Positions 36,783-45,600 are shown, numbered from the stretch's first letter. The stretch is 64,000 bases of DNA from Acinetobacter colistiniresistens (GCF_024582815.1 NZ_CP102099.1:2046001-2110000); one strand, 5' to 3'. Notes: a model not told the origin generated them from the sequence alone. Translations and numbers: made by a program.

Positions 36783-37286
36783 TTGAAAATTTCTTATATT
36801 TTTACATGTGGCCGATTAGAGTCTTTATTTAAGATTCTCTGCCTCACTCAAAAAGGTGAGGAGAAGGTTGCATCAAAAGAAAAAGTCATTGAACAATATA
36901 GAAAAGATATCGCTTTGGGGCGGCCATTTGAAGAAACTGAGCTTTATCAATTGATTGAGCAAAGTGAAGAAAAGATTGTGATTAACCGCTTGAGTAATAT
37001 TCTGCGCGAAAAACCTACTCAGCAGAAGGGTAGCTTTGATGCGGACGAATATAAGACCGGTGCATGGTCTGAGTTTAGTGATTATAAGCTGGCAGTTCGA
37101 TTCTCAAATGCGAAAACCGAGTTAAGTGAAAAGCACTTTGCGAAAACCGGTGAGTATATGACCAGTCGTGGTATCGCAAAATTGACAGGCTTTAATCCAA
37201 GCAATATTAAGAATATGCTGCATCATAAAAGAAGTGTGGTGAGAAAAATGCTCACAACCTTAGAGAAGTTAGCAAAAGAGTATTAA
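36783..37286 (+). CDS. hypothetical protein downstream of the Thg1-like gene, HTH-like C-terminus
   Basis: A 167-residue protein of unknown family. The central part is charged and helical (EKVIEQYRKDIALGRPFEETELYQLIEQSEEK). The C-terminus (YMTSRGIAKLTGFNPSNIKNMLHHKRSVVRKML) looks like a helix-turn-helix. TTG 36783 follows GGAG by 8 bases and is the best-supported start. It lies 12 bases after the Thg1-like gene, so it belongs to the same operon, perhaps as regulator or RNA-binding partner. Function is not recognised. Confidence 0.68.
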   Translation: MKISYIFTCGRLESLFKILCLTQKGEEKVASKEKVIEQYRKDIALGRPFEETELYQLIEQSEEKIVINRLSNILREKPTQQKGSFDADEYKTGAWSEFSDYKLAVRFSNAKTELSEKHFAKTGEYMTSRGIAKLTGFNPSNIKNMLHHKRSVVRKMLTTLEKLAKEY

Positions 37287-37303
37287 TCTTTAAACGCTCT
37301 GTC

Positions 37304-37331
37304 GGTGCAGAGAAATCGATTTTTCTGCACC
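37304..37331. repeat. 28-nt near-perfect palindrome after the kinase/Thg1 operon
   Basis: GGTGCAGA and TCTGCACC enclose AAATCGATTT, so all 14 positions pair if one G-U pair is allowed. It lacks a following T-run. It may end the transcript or serve as a protein-binding site. Confidence 0.6.
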
Positions 37332-37405
37332 TAGAATAATTAATAATGGTGGGTTAGCATCAAATTTTAGTTTGTATTCTCAATAATAAATAAAAAGGTA
37401 AAATA

Positions 37406-37729
37406 ATGTGGTCGGCTAAAGCAGCAACGATAATTGCATGGTTCAGTATCATTATTATTGCTGTGGCAGCAGTGTTTTCTATTTATGTTCTCAGTATCCC
37501 ATGTGCCTCTGATCGGATTTGTGAAATGCCACCTGTCCATCTATTTTTTTTCTTGGTATTAATCATCTCGGTGATCTGTAATTTTATCGGCATCATTTTG
37601 TCAATCATTGGATTAAAAAAACAAGAACCCATTAAAAAATCAGCCAAAGAGGCACTACGTTTTAATGGGAAAATGATTGTTTTTAGCTTTACAACTGCAA
37701 TGTTACTACTTTTGATTTTAATGGCTTAG
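37406..37729 (+). CDS. small membrane protein of unknown function
   Basis: A 107-residue protein with three hydrophobic segments (about 8-30, 46-70 and 86-106) and two cysteines in the first loop (PCASDRICEMP). AAAAGGTAAA precedes the ATG. No family is recognised. It is convergent with the EamA gene, only 8 bases away. Confidence 0.7.
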   Translation: MWSAKAATIIAWFSIIIIAVAAVFSIYVLSIPCASDRICEMPPVHLFFFLVLIISVICNFIGIILSIIGLKKQEPIKKSAKEALRFNGKMIVFSFTTAMLLLLILMA

Positions 37730-37737
37730 ACGAATTA

Positions 37738-38664
37738 CTAAGTCATTTGCTGTGAACGATCTGCTTTAGAGAGTACGGCCAGACAAACAAAAATCAGGGC
37801 CATACCGACCCAGCCAATGAGTGCTAATTGCTCACCTACCAAGAGAACTGCAAATAAAGCTGCAACCAAAGGTTCAAATAGCGTCAGTGTCGTTGCCGTA
37901 CTGGCTGAAATCGTTTTTAGGGCATAACCAAATAACAGATAACCGAGAAACATTGGAATCAGCATCATATAGGTGACAACATACAGATTCACAGGTTCGT
38001 CAAATAAGTTCGAACCCGTAAAAAATAGTGTCGGTAATAAAATTAAAGCACCAAAACCAAAAATTAATCCCATAGACGCTTTCGAGTCGACACCACGATC
38101 AATCATCTTTTTGGCAGCCCAAGAGTATAGAGAGTAAGTTAGTGCCGCGATCAGTCCAAGAATAATCCCAAGGGTTTTCTGGTCTGTTGCAATCGTTTGT
38201 GCCGTTGCTTGCGAGTGCGATTCACCAATCGAGAGCAAGAGGACACCAGCAACTCCGAAAATAAAGCTAATAAACCACTTTTTAGAGAGGGCTTTTTTAT
38301 CAAAGAACTTTTCTAGTAATGCAGTAAATAAAGGGGCTGAACCAATTGAAACCACCGTACCAATGGTAATCCCTGCCATACGCATTGACGAATAGAATGC
38401 CAATGGGTAAATCGCAACCGAGACCATGCCAATCAGTAGCAAAGGGGAGTAAGAGCGAATTTGTGGTAAATGGCTGCGGATATTTTTATAGGCCAATAAG
38501 GCCTGTAATAACCCACCACCTCCCATGGCGATTGCACCAATGGCTAAGGGGCTTAAATTGGGTGCATAAGAGGCGGCTGTGCCTGTAGTACCCCATAAAA
38601 TAGAAGCGACTAAAACTGCAATAAAGCCAGAATGAGAACTGAGATTGACAGAAGTACTCTTCAC
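37738..38664 (-). CDS. EamA/DMT-family transporter
   Basis: A 308-residue drug/metabolite transporter with ten hydrophobic segments in two EamA repeats (LVASILWGTTGTAASYA at the start of the first, LGLIAALTYSLYSWAAKKM at the start of the second). Such proteins export amino acids or small metabolites. It begins with GTG 38664, which overlaps the TGA stop of the upstream TetR gene (GTGA), so it is translationally coupled and very likely the target of that regulator. Confidence 0.9.
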   Translation of the reverse strand: MKSTSVNLSSHSGFIAVLVASILWGTTGTAASYAPNLSPLAIGAIAMGGGGLLQALLAYKNIRSHLPQIRSYSPLLLIGMVSVAIYPLAFYSSMRMAGITIGTVVSIGSAPLFTALLEKFFDKKALSKKWFISFIFGVAGVLLLSIGESHSQATAQTIATDQKTLGIILGLIAALTYSLYSWAAKKMIDRGVDSKASMGLIFGFGALILLPTLFFTGSNLFDEPVNLYVVTYMMLIPMFLGYLLFGYALKTISASTATTLTLFEPLVAALFAVLLVGEQLALIGWVGMALIFVCLAVLSKADRSQQMT

Positions 38665-39239
38665 TTTGCAACCTCTTGTTCTAAGAGGTTGTGAACCATG
38701 TGTTTAGCGGCAAATACTTTGTCACTGGCACTTTCTAAACCGGCACGGGCAATTGAACCTTCCAAGATAAATGAAAGCAGCAGTGCCAGCTCATTTACCC
38801 GCTGTGGGGTGATACTGAGTTGCTGCAAATGACCCGCTAAAATCGCTTCAATTTCATCTTTATGCTGCTTAACCGCCAAACGTTCAGGACTATGTGCGGG
38901 AAATTCGGCGGCTGCATTGAGTAAGCCACAACCACGGAAGCCTTTTTCATAGGCAAATTCGGCATGATCTTGATAAGCATCAAAAACCGCCAAAATACCC
39001 TCAATTGGGGTTTGGATTTGCACTTTTCTTTTTTCATACAAATACAGCCATTCCTGATGACGGGCTTCGATATAACAGGTGATTAAGTCTGATTTAGTCG
39101 CAAAGTTATTGTACAGCGACATTTTGGCGACATTGGCTTTCTCTGTAATGCTGTTGATGCCTGTGTTACTGATGCCATCGTTATAAAACAGGGTTGCTGC
39201 TGCATCCAGAATTTTTTGTTTTGCTGATTTTGAGCTCAT
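38661..39239 (-). CDS. TetR-family repressor coupled to the EamA transporter
   Basis: A 192-residue TetR regulator. The HTH is at about residues 8-55 (KILDAAATLFYNDGISNTGINSITEKANVAKMSLYNNFATK), and the C-terminal part is like the TetR_C_36/LmrA-YxaF group. It is first in a two-gene operon with EamA, probably autoregulated. The likely operator is upstream near 39240-39275, where TATACCGACCTACC is the only notable sequence. The inducer is unknown. Confidence 0.88.
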   Translation of the reverse strand: MSSKSAKQKILDAAATLFYNDGISNTGINSITEKANVAKMSLYNNFATKSDLITCYIEARHQEWLYLYEKRKVQIQTPIEGILAVFDAYQDHAEFAYEKGFRGCGLLNAAAEFPAHSPERLAVKQHKDEIEAILAGHLQQLSITPQRVNELALLLSFILEGSIARAGLESASDKVFAAKHMVHNLLEQEVAK

Positions 39240-39389
39240 AAGAAAATATATTTATGTATACCGACCTACCTAATTTTATGGGAAAGTAAATTATTTGCAA
39301 GCAAAAGTTTATGCGTTCTATTTATTTAAGTTGGATTGATAAAAGGAAATCGATTAAAGCGTATGGGTCAGGCTTTAATCGATCAGGAT

Positions 39390-39932
39390 TTATTGAAGAT
39401 TCTTTTTACTGTGGATAAAAGCCAATCCATACACAGGCCATTTCTTCTCGGATTTTAGATTGTTGACCAGCCATGCAACCAGCACCAATGCAATTGAGCC
39501 TAAGAGCACAGGGAAGAATAAGAAATTCCAATGATATTGAATGGTATCTGCCGTCAGTAAAATTACCAATGGATTTGCGCCAGCGGGTGGATGCACACAG
39601 CGCAAAATTTGCATGGCTGCGATGGCACAGCCAACAGACAGCGCAATGCTCAGTGTCGAGACACCAAACACTTTAAGAAACAGTAGGCCAATAAAAGCCG
39701 AGACAAAATGCCCCAAAATCACATTACGAGGTTGTGCTAAAGGCGATTGTGATACCGCATAGAGAATAACGCAGGTTGCACCGAATGGTGCCATGATAAA
39801 TAGATTGTGGGTGAGCTTACTAAGGAAAATTAAGATCAAGATACTCAATGTTCCACCGATGAGACTTCTTATGACATCAATGGATTGGGGCATGGGGGCG
39901 AGATGTTCTCTACCGTTGAATAAAGATAACAT
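39390..39932 (-). CDS. HPP-family membrane protein
   Basis: A 180-residue HPP-family protein with four hydrophobic segments and the name-giving motif (CVHPPAGANPLVIL). In some organisms HPP proteins transport nitrite in plastids or act as small channel-like proteins; the role here is unknown. A longer frame reaches 40040, but it crosses the operator. ATG 39932 gives the normal start (MLSLFNGREHLAPMPQS). It is divergent from a TetR gene with a 24-base palindrome between them. Confidence 0.85.
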   Translation of the reverse strand: MLSLFNGREHLAPMPQSIDVIRSLIGGTLSILILIFLSKLTHNLFIMAPFGATCVILYAVSQSPLAQPRNVILGHFVSAFIGLLFLKVFGVSTLSIALSVGCAIAAMQILRCVHPPAGANPLVILLTADTIQYHWNFLFFPVLLGSIALVLVAWLVNNLKSEKKWPVYGLAFIHSKKNLQ

Positions 39933-39982
39933 GGTGATCTCTATGCGGGGTTGCTTTACGGCGATAATAAAACTAAAATCAT

Positions 39983-40006
39983 AAATAGTACAGATCTGTA
40001 CTATTT
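39983..40006. promoter_or_regulatory. 24-bp perfect palindrome, TetR operator candidate
   Basis: A perfect palindrome whose half site is AAATAGTACAGA. It lies 17 bases before the TetR ATG and 50 bases before the HPP ATG, so bound repressor would control both divergent promoters. Confidence 0.85.
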
Positions 40007-40023
40007 TGATTGAGTAAATTTTT

Positions 40024-40584
40024 ATGTCAAAGTCAGCCAATAAAATTTTGCATACCGCAGAAAAATTATTTTATGAAAATAGTTTTGTTGGAGTGGGGGT
40101 TGACCTGATTCGAGACGAGTCTGGCTGTTCAAAAACCACCATGTACACCTATTTTAAAAATAAAAATCAATTGGTGAAATCCGTCTTAAAGGCGCGGGAT
40201 GAAAAGTTTAGAAACAGCCTGCTGGATTATGTTGCGGATGCAACAGGACGAGAGGCGTTGAGCAGGCTGATCGATTGGCATTTATTATGGTTTCAAGAAG
40301 ATAACTTTAAAGGTTGCTTGTTCGTAAGAGCGGTCGCTGAGTCGCATTTGGGCGATCAAGAGATCATCTCCGTGTCAAAACAACACAAAGTTTGGATTCG
40401 AAACTTAATCACAGCATATCTGCATGCTTATCCAAAAGCAGAGATGTTGATTGAAGTAAGCTATACCTTAATTGAAGGATTGATTAGTCGCTTTTTGGTG
40501 GAAGGTTATGATGCAAACGTAGCAGCGCAGATCAAGGCATCTATTCAGCAAATGATCGATGCATTTAATCCAACAGCAGATTAA
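40024..40584 (+). CDS. TetR-family regulator divergent from the HPP gene
   Basis: A 186-residue TetR protein. The HTH is at about 5-50 (ILHTAEKLFYENSFVGVGVDLIRDESGCSKTTMYTYFKNK). It ends at a perfect bidirectional terminator. The divergent HPP gene and the palindrome between them suggest it represses both. The effector is unknown. Confidence 0.9.
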   Translation: MSKSANKILHTAEKLFYENSFVGVGVDLIRDESGCSKTTMYTYFKNKNQLVKSVLKARDEKFRNSLLDYVADATGREALSRLIDWHLLWFQEDNFKGCLFVRAVAESHLGDQEIISVSKQHKVWIRNLITAYLHAYPKAEMLIEVSYTLIEGLISRFLVEGYDANVAAQIKASIQQMIDAFNPTAD

Positions 40585-40616
40585 ATGTTGTTCGTACTAT
40601 TATTCTTATCGTATAA

Positions 40617-40651
40617 CAGTAAGCCTTTGATCAAGTACCAAAGGCTTACTG
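40617..40651. terminator. bidirectional terminator after the TetR gene
   Basis: CAGTAAGCCTTTG (40617-40629) pairs with CAAAGGCTTACTG (40639-40651), followed by CTTTTT on the plus strand. It serves the two convergent genes. Confidence 0.88.
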
Positions 40652-40655
40652 CTTT

Positions 40656-41756
40656 TTATTGTTTAAATGCGTTCTGATCTTCTACATCCACATATTCGAT
40701 ATAACCACGACCTTGAACGGGTTTATTTAAATATTCCCCTGTGAAGGTATAAGCACTGGCATAACCAACACCATGACCATAACGGAATGGACTATCAATT
40801 TCCGCAGTGATCTCGAGAACCTTTTGATCAGCATCATCTTTGACTGACCAAGAGAACAGTTGCGGTAAACGCATTTTCTTGCCGCTCGGGGAAACATAAT
40901 CATCAACTTGATGGGCAATCACCTTAAATTCGACCTTGGTATAGATTTCTGCTGGTTGGTCGGTATGACGGACGTGCAGACTATAGGCCGCAGGTTGCCC
41001 CAGAATATCGGCTTTGGTGAGCAGTAACTGGGTGGTCTCGGTTAAATTAATAATTTGATAAGTGAAAAAGTCTAAAGGCAATTTATAGGGTTCAGGCAGG
41101 AGTTTTTTCACCACGCCATGTGCACCTGCTGCACGGGCATATTCATAAGTACATAAGCCTTCGGCAGGGGTGGTTTTACCTTGATACTCAAGCTGACCTT
41201 TAAAGTTCGCCAATAGACTAAAATGATCATAGATCGGGGTTTTAATAAACCATGAAATTTGGTCTGTGACATCCAAATCAAACTCAAAGCTGAGCCCATG
41301 ATAGCTGCCTTTGAGATGAATATTCGGTAATGTGCCTTGAATAGAAACTTCTTCGCCAAGTTCGATCAATGTGCCATTGTCTTGGATATTGGTTTCTTCT
41401 GGAATGATGTAGGCTTTTAACAGATGTTCATCTACAGCAGCCGTGCTAGAAAAGAAAGTTGCGGTTTTTCTCGGGTCACCCACAGTAATGTCATCATGGT
41501 CAAAAGCCAATGCGCCAGGCGTACCCAACAAAATCATAATATTTAAATAACGATGAGGTTCTGGGAGCAGTGGAAAGAAAACTCCATAATGCGTCCAGGT
41601 ATAAAATTTTTCTTCTGTACGTGGGCGGATAATTTCAGGTTCCGAAAACGGAAGGGTAGAATATTTGACGGCTTTATCGAGCGTACCTTGTGCAAGCAAT
41701 AAGCTTTTGCCCATGATTTTGCTGGTCAGGGAGGTTGGTGGCAATTGTTTCTTCAT
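40656..41756 (-). CDS. large hypothetical protein (DUF6670-like)
   Basis: A 366-residue soluble protein, rich in beta structure (FSWSVKDDADQKVLEITAEI, then YAYTFTGEYLN-like ends) with no signal peptide. I associate it with the DUF6670 group of Acinetobacter, from memory. It resembles lipocalin-like or AttH-like proteins in having long beta-hairpin runs, but I will not assign a function. AGGAAACCAG before ATG 41756 is a good ribosome-binding site; a TTG upstream (41774) is not needed. Confidence 0.72.
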   Translation of the reverse strand: MKKQLPPTSLTSKIMGKSLLLAQGTLDKAVKYSTLPFSEPEIIRPRTEEKFYTWTHYGVFFPLLPEPHRYLNIMILLGTPGALAFDHDDITVGDPRKTATFFSSTAAVDEHLLKAYIIPEETNIQDNGTLIELGEEVSIQGTLPNIHLKGSYHGLSFEFDLDVTDQISWFIKTPIYDHFSLLANFKGQLEYQGKTTPAEGLCTYEYARAAGAHGVVKKLLPEPYKLPLDFFTYQIINLTETTQLLLTKADILGQPAAYSLHVRHTDQPAEIYTKVEFKVIAHQVDDYVSPSGKKMRLPQLFSWSVKDDADQKVLEITAEIDSPFRYGHGVGYASAYTFTGEYLNKPVQGRGYIEYVDVEDQNAFKQ

Positions 41757-41857
41757 CTGGTTTCCTAGACTCAATCCATGCTGTGGAAGCTAGGGTATGA
41801 AAAACAATTGCCAGTGCTAAGCGGAAATGAGGACAAAACCACAGCTTTTGAGGACAA

Positions 41858-42748
41858 TTACGGACTTATTCTATTGGGTAATTTTTCTAGATTTTGTGAA
41901 CCAATCCAATGTTTTGAGAACTGGTAAGCAGCACGACCAGAGCGTTGGCCACGAGCCTGACACCACTTCAAACTTTCACCACGAACCAGATCGTTATAGT
42001 CCAAATTGGCCTTCACAATATAGTGTTCAACGATTGCTAAATAGAGTTGCTGATCCATTGGGTAGAAAGACAACCATAGGCCAAAACGATCTGAAAGTGA
42101 AATTTTTTCCTCAATTGCTTCCTGCGGATGCAACTCGGTATATTGCGGTACATCGACTTTACGCACAGGGGTATTTTCATGCATAAATTCAGGTAGCAGG
42201 TGGCGGCGATTACTGGTGGCATAAATAATGAAGTTACTTGAACCTGATTGTAAAGAACCATCCAGCACACTTTTTAAGCTGCGGTAATTTTCATCTTCAG
42301 CATTAAAAGCCAGATCATCACAATAGACGATGAATTTTTCAGGACGATGTTCAATCAGCTTTTGAATCTTGGGTAAATCCGACAAATCATCGCGTTCAAT
42401 CTCAATCAAACGTAGCCCTTGAGCTGAATATTGAGTCAGTAGGGCACGTACAATCGATGATTTCCCTGTACCGCGAGAACCTGTCAGTAATACATCATTG
42501 GCTGGTAAACCATTCAGAAACTGCAGCGTATTTTGAATGATTTTGTCTTTTTGGCGCTCAATTCCTTTTAGATCTTCAAGGTGCATTTCTTTGGGCTGCT
42601 GTATTGCAACCAATTGTTGATTTTCCCAACGGAAAGCAATTGCAGAAAAATCAGTGGGTTGTTTTAGTGCAGGCAGCGTTTGCTGCAGCTGTGTTAATAC
42701 GCTGGATAAAGATTGAAGAATAGACTCGGGTAAATCAAGGATAGCCAT
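41858..42748 (-). CDS. DUF815-family ATPase
   Basis: A 296-residue AAA+-type ATPase of the DUF815 family. Walker A is LLTGSRGTGKSSIVRALL, Walker B is FIVYCDDLAF, and sensor-like YATSNRRHLLPE follows. Members are near-universal in gamma-proteobacteria, but their cell role is not settled. The protein stands alone, transcribed away from the patatin gene. The C-terminal helical part has QRSGRAAYQFSKHWI. Confidence 0.88.
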   Translation of the reverse strand: MAILDLPESILQSLSSVLTQLQQTLPALKQPTDFSAIAFRWENQQLVAIQQPKEMHLEDLKGIERQKDKIIQNTLQFLNGLPANDVLLTGSRGTGKSSIVRALLTQYSAQGLRLIEIERDDLSDLPKIQKLIEHRPEKFIVYCDDLAFNAEDENYRSLKSVLDGSLQSGSSNFIIYATSNRRHLLPEFMHENTPVRKVDVPQYTELHPQEAIEEKISLSDRFGLWLSFYPMDQQLYLAIVEHYIVKANLDYNDLVRGESLKWCQARGQRSGRAAYQFSKHWIGSQNLEKLPNRISP

Positions 42749-42922
42749 AAATATAAACCAAACTCAATGATGAATAGGGATACTATCACTGCTATTACGG
42801 AAATAAAGAAAATATCATCAGAAATATCGAAATAAATCGATTTTACCCTTGATTGTTGTTGCAGCTTTTTGCATTGTATAGGTGCAAGAATACAAAAAAT
42901 AAGCTGAAAATCGGGATTGCAA

Positions 42923-44431
42923 ATGTTCAATAGAGTTCAGGAAAAAAAGAATACATATCAGTCGTATAGAGTTGATGTGTTGCAAGAACGCTTACGACAT
43001 ACCAGCTCATATGATGAATGGAAAGACATTGCACTAAAACTGGATGAAGAGTCGGGCAAAGAGGCCTGGAAATATGACAATGAGTCGCCTTATTTTGATG
43101 CGGAAATACTCTCTAAACGCTATAACTTATTAAAAAAATATCGAACCCAGCATCGAACGCTTGATCTGATCTATGTATTAAGAGAAGGGCTGTCTTATGA
43201 CTTTGCTAATATTGGACATCCGATGCTATTTGCCGAAACCTATTTTGGCACGAAGAAAATTATTGAAAACTATGTTGAAGAAATGAGTGACTGTTTACGT
43301 TACTTGGCTTCGAGTGAATGTATTACGTTCCAGTTAAAAGAGAAAATTCAGTTTTTTGAGGAATGTCAAAAAGCCTATGGTCAACCTGCTTTAATGTTTT
43401 CTGGTGGTGCCACTTTGGGTTTATTTCATACCGGGGTCTGTAAGGCACTGTTAGAGCAAGACCTGATGCCGCAAGTTTTATCTGGCTCAAGTGCAGGCGC
43501 GATCATGACCGGCATGCTGGGAGTTTCCACACCCGATAAAGTGCCTGAATTGCTGCAAGGTGAACATTTTTTTAGTGATGCATTTAAGTTCAGAAAAATC
43601 AGTGAACTGGTTCGGGGTCGTGGCGGTGTTGCAGATGTGATGTATTTGAAAAAATTCCTGATGCAGAACTTGGGTGATGTCACCTTTGCCGAAGCATATA
43701 AACAGTCGAAACGCCATATTAATATTGTGATTGCACCATACAATACCGCACAAAACCCACGCATTATGAATGCATTAACTGCACCGAATGTATTGGTCTG
43801 GAGTGCGGTATTGGCTTCTTGTGCGGTGCCTGTATTATTTCCACCTGTGCATTTGACCAGTAAGCGCTATGATGGACAGCATACGCCGTATCTCGCCAAT
43901 ACCAAATGGGTGGATGGCAGTATGCGTAGTGATTTTCCGCAGGAGAAAATGGCTCGGCTATATAATATTAATTACACCATTGCCAGTCAGGTGAATCCAC
44001 ATATCGTGCCGTTTATGCAGAGTGATTCGGAAAGATTTCGTCGAGATGTATTGAGTTGGCCAGAAAGAATTATTCGCCATCAAGGTAAAACCATTGCGAT
44101 GGATGTCATGGATTTAACCCGCAGCTATATGGGGAGTTTTTTCCCGATTCGCCGTATGCTCGATCATGGCTATGGGATTTTAGGGCAACGCTACTATGGC
44201 GATGTCAATATTATTGCCAGATATGGGCTACGACACTATAGCTATATGCTAAAAAATCCGCGCCCGAAACTGTTTAAAGTATTGCAACAAGAAGGCGAAC
44301 GGGCAACTTGGCCGAAAATTGCCTCGATTGAAATCCATGCACGGATTGGTAAAACGATTGAGCATTGTTTAACATCATTGCGAAAGCAGGACGAAAAGCA
44401 GCAGAATGAGTTTTACTACGTGGATCTTTAA
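42923..44431 (+). CDS. patatin-like phospholipase with DUF3336 domain
   Basis: A 502-residue lipase. The N-terminal DUF3336 domain (about 1-140) is followed by a patatin domain. The oxyanion loop is FSGGATLGLFHTGV, the nucleophile motif is G-S-S-A-G in LSGSSAGAIMTG, and the catalytic aspartate is in VDGSMRSDFP. Relatives in yeast (Tgl3/Tgl4) are triacylglycerol lipases, and bacterial ones act on phospholipids. GGGA lies 6 bases before ATG 42923. Its last 26 bases overlap the kinase-like gene. Confidence 0.9.
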   Translation: MFNRVQEKKNTYQSYRVDVLQERLRHTSSYDEWKDIALKLDEESGKEAWKYDNESPYFDAEILSKRYNLLKKYRTQHRTLDLIYVLREGLSYDFANIGHPMLFAETYFGTKKIIENYVEEMSDCLRYLASSECITFQLKEKIQFFEECQKAYGQPALMFSGGATLGLFHTGVCKALLEQDLMPQVLSGSSAGAIMTGMLGVSTPDKVPELLQGEHFFSDAFKFRKISELVRGRGGVADVMYLKKFLMQNLGDVTFAEAYKQSKRHINIVIAPYNTAQNPRIMNALTAPNVLVWSAVLASCAVPVLFPPVHLTSKRYDGQHTPYLANTKWVDGSMRSDFPQEKMARLYNINYTIASQVNPHIVPFMQSDSERFRRDVLSWPERIIRHQGKTIAMDVMDLTRSYMGSFFPIRRMLDHGYGILGQRYYGDVNIIARYGLRHYSYMLKNPRPKLFKVLQQEGERATWPKIASIEIHARIGKTIEHCLTSLRKQDEKQQNEFYYVDL

Positions 44432-45230
44432 TCCCAACATTCAACTTGAAGATTTAAATTTAACAACAAAAGCGCAAAGCTATGCCTTTGGGCGGCGTGT
44501 CTATACTTTTCAAGTGGAGCAACAAGCTTTTTGGCTTAAATTTCATAAGCTGGGGACTCATTCGCTTCTAGAACAGGCTTTTCTGCAGGAACTCGTGTTC
44601 TATCAGCAATCTGCTCAGGCGCTGCAATTGTTTTTATTGCCCTATCAAGTGATTCAATTAAGCTATATTGCAACAGGCTTAGATCTTGGGGGAGCTGAGC
44701 AGGGGCTGTTAACTGTCAATTCAGATGCATTTTTTAGTGATATCACGGTAATCAATGATATTGAAGTAGTAAAACAAAAGATTATAAGTGCATTAGATGC
44801 ATTAGATGCCTTGCACCAAGCAGGCTGGATTCATGCTGACTTGAAGACTGAACATTTCCGTTTATATGAAGACACATGCCGGTTGATTGATTTTGAGCAA
44901 TCTTTTAGAGCGGAACAACCCATCCAGACTTTAGATGCAACGCCACATTATATGGCACCAGAGCTTTTTCACGGGGCAGGCAAAAGCATTCAAAGTGATC
45001 TTTATGCTTTGGGTATCATTGTGTATGAATGGTTGGCTCAATCACGATTAAAGGCAAAGACTTATCACGACTGGGCCGTTTTGCATTGCCAACAGCTACA
45101 TATTCAGCTTCCAACTGAATTTGAGGTTTTTCTTCCTTTATTGAAAGGGTTAACCCAAAAGCATGTTAAACAACGTTTTAATTCAGTCTTAGCGGCAAAA
45201 AACTGTCTAAACAACCTTGATTTGCCGTAA
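44406..45230 (+). CDS. protein-kinase-like protein overlapping the patatin gene
   Basis: A 274-residue protein with a protein-kinase fold. The ATP lysine is in AFWLKFHKLG. The catalytic loop is HADLKTEHF, so the usual H-R-D-L-K-P-E-N keeps its Asp and Lys but has His for the metal-binding Asn. The metal-binding DFG is DFE, and the APE motif is APELF. It may be an atypical kinase or weak pseudokinase. It starts 26 bases inside the patatin gene, so translation is coupled; it may phosphorylate a lipid-related target. This partnership is inference. Confidence 0.8.
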   Translation: MSFTTWIFNPNIQLEDLNLTTKAQSYAFGRRVYTFQVEQQAFWLKFHKLGTHSLLEQAFLQELVFYQQSAQALQLFLLPYQVIQLSYIATGLDLGGAEQGLLTVNSDAFFSDITVINDIEVVKQKIISALDALDALHQAGWIHADLKTEHFRLYEDTCRLIDFEQSFRAEQPIQTLDATPHYMAPELFHGAGKSIQSDLYALGIIVYEWLAQSRLKAKTYHDWAVLHCQQLHIQLPTEFEVFLPLLKGLTQKHVKQRFNSVLAAKNCLNNLDLP

Positions 45231-45336
45231 AAATAAACATCAATACGTGATTTGAATATTATGTGTTCAGTTGATTGATTTTTTTATACGAAAGACTTGT
45301 CATGCTGCATCTTTCTCACTAATATGCATACCCATC

Positions 45337-45421
45337 GGGGGCGTGGCGAAATTGGTAGACGCACTGGATTTAGGTTCCAGCGCCGCAAGGTGTAAGAGTT
45401 CGAGTCTCTTCGCCCCCACCA
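45337..45421 (+). tRNA. tRNA-Leu(UAG), copy 1
   Basis: An 85-nt tRNA with CCA encoded. Acceptor stem GGGGGCG/CGCCCCC, anticodon stem CTGGA/TCCAG, loop TTTAGGT with anticodon TAG, a long variable arm as in leucine tRNAs, and a normal T-arm. An identical copy follows 377 bases downstream. Confidence 0.97.
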
Positions 45422-45489
45422 TATTTAAAAAGCAAGTTTATCTTGCTTTTTTTATGGTTAAATCTAAGCGGATTTAATCATGTGGTTAT

Positions 45490-45563
45490 AGAGGATTGGT
45501 GTAATGGTAGCATGACGGTCTCCAAAACCGTTCGTCAAGGTTCGAGTCCTTGATCCTCTGCCA
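45490..45563 (+). tRNA. tRNA-Trp(CCA), copy 1
   Basis: A 74-nt tRNA with CCA encoded. Acceptor stem AGAGGAT/ATCCTCT, anticodon stem ACGGT/ACCGT, loop CTCCAAA with anticodon CCA, discriminator G as in tryptophan tRNAs. The D-stem (GTGT/GCAT) needs wobble pairs. It lies 68 bases after tRNA-Leu and is probably in the same transcript. Confidence 0.9.
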
Positions 45564-45569
45564 AATTTG

Positions 45570-45600
45570 AAAAGGGCCTTCGAGAGAAGGTCCTTTTTTT
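45570..45600 (+). terminator. terminator after tRNA-Trp copy 1
   Basis: AAAGGGCCTTC pairs with GAAGGTCCTTT (one G-U position) around GAGA and runs into T residues. Confidence 0.85.

Noticed and set aside
39473..39762. Two plus-strand frames inside the HPP gene
   Set aside because: Both are antisense to the HPP coding region, which is supported by its motif and helices.
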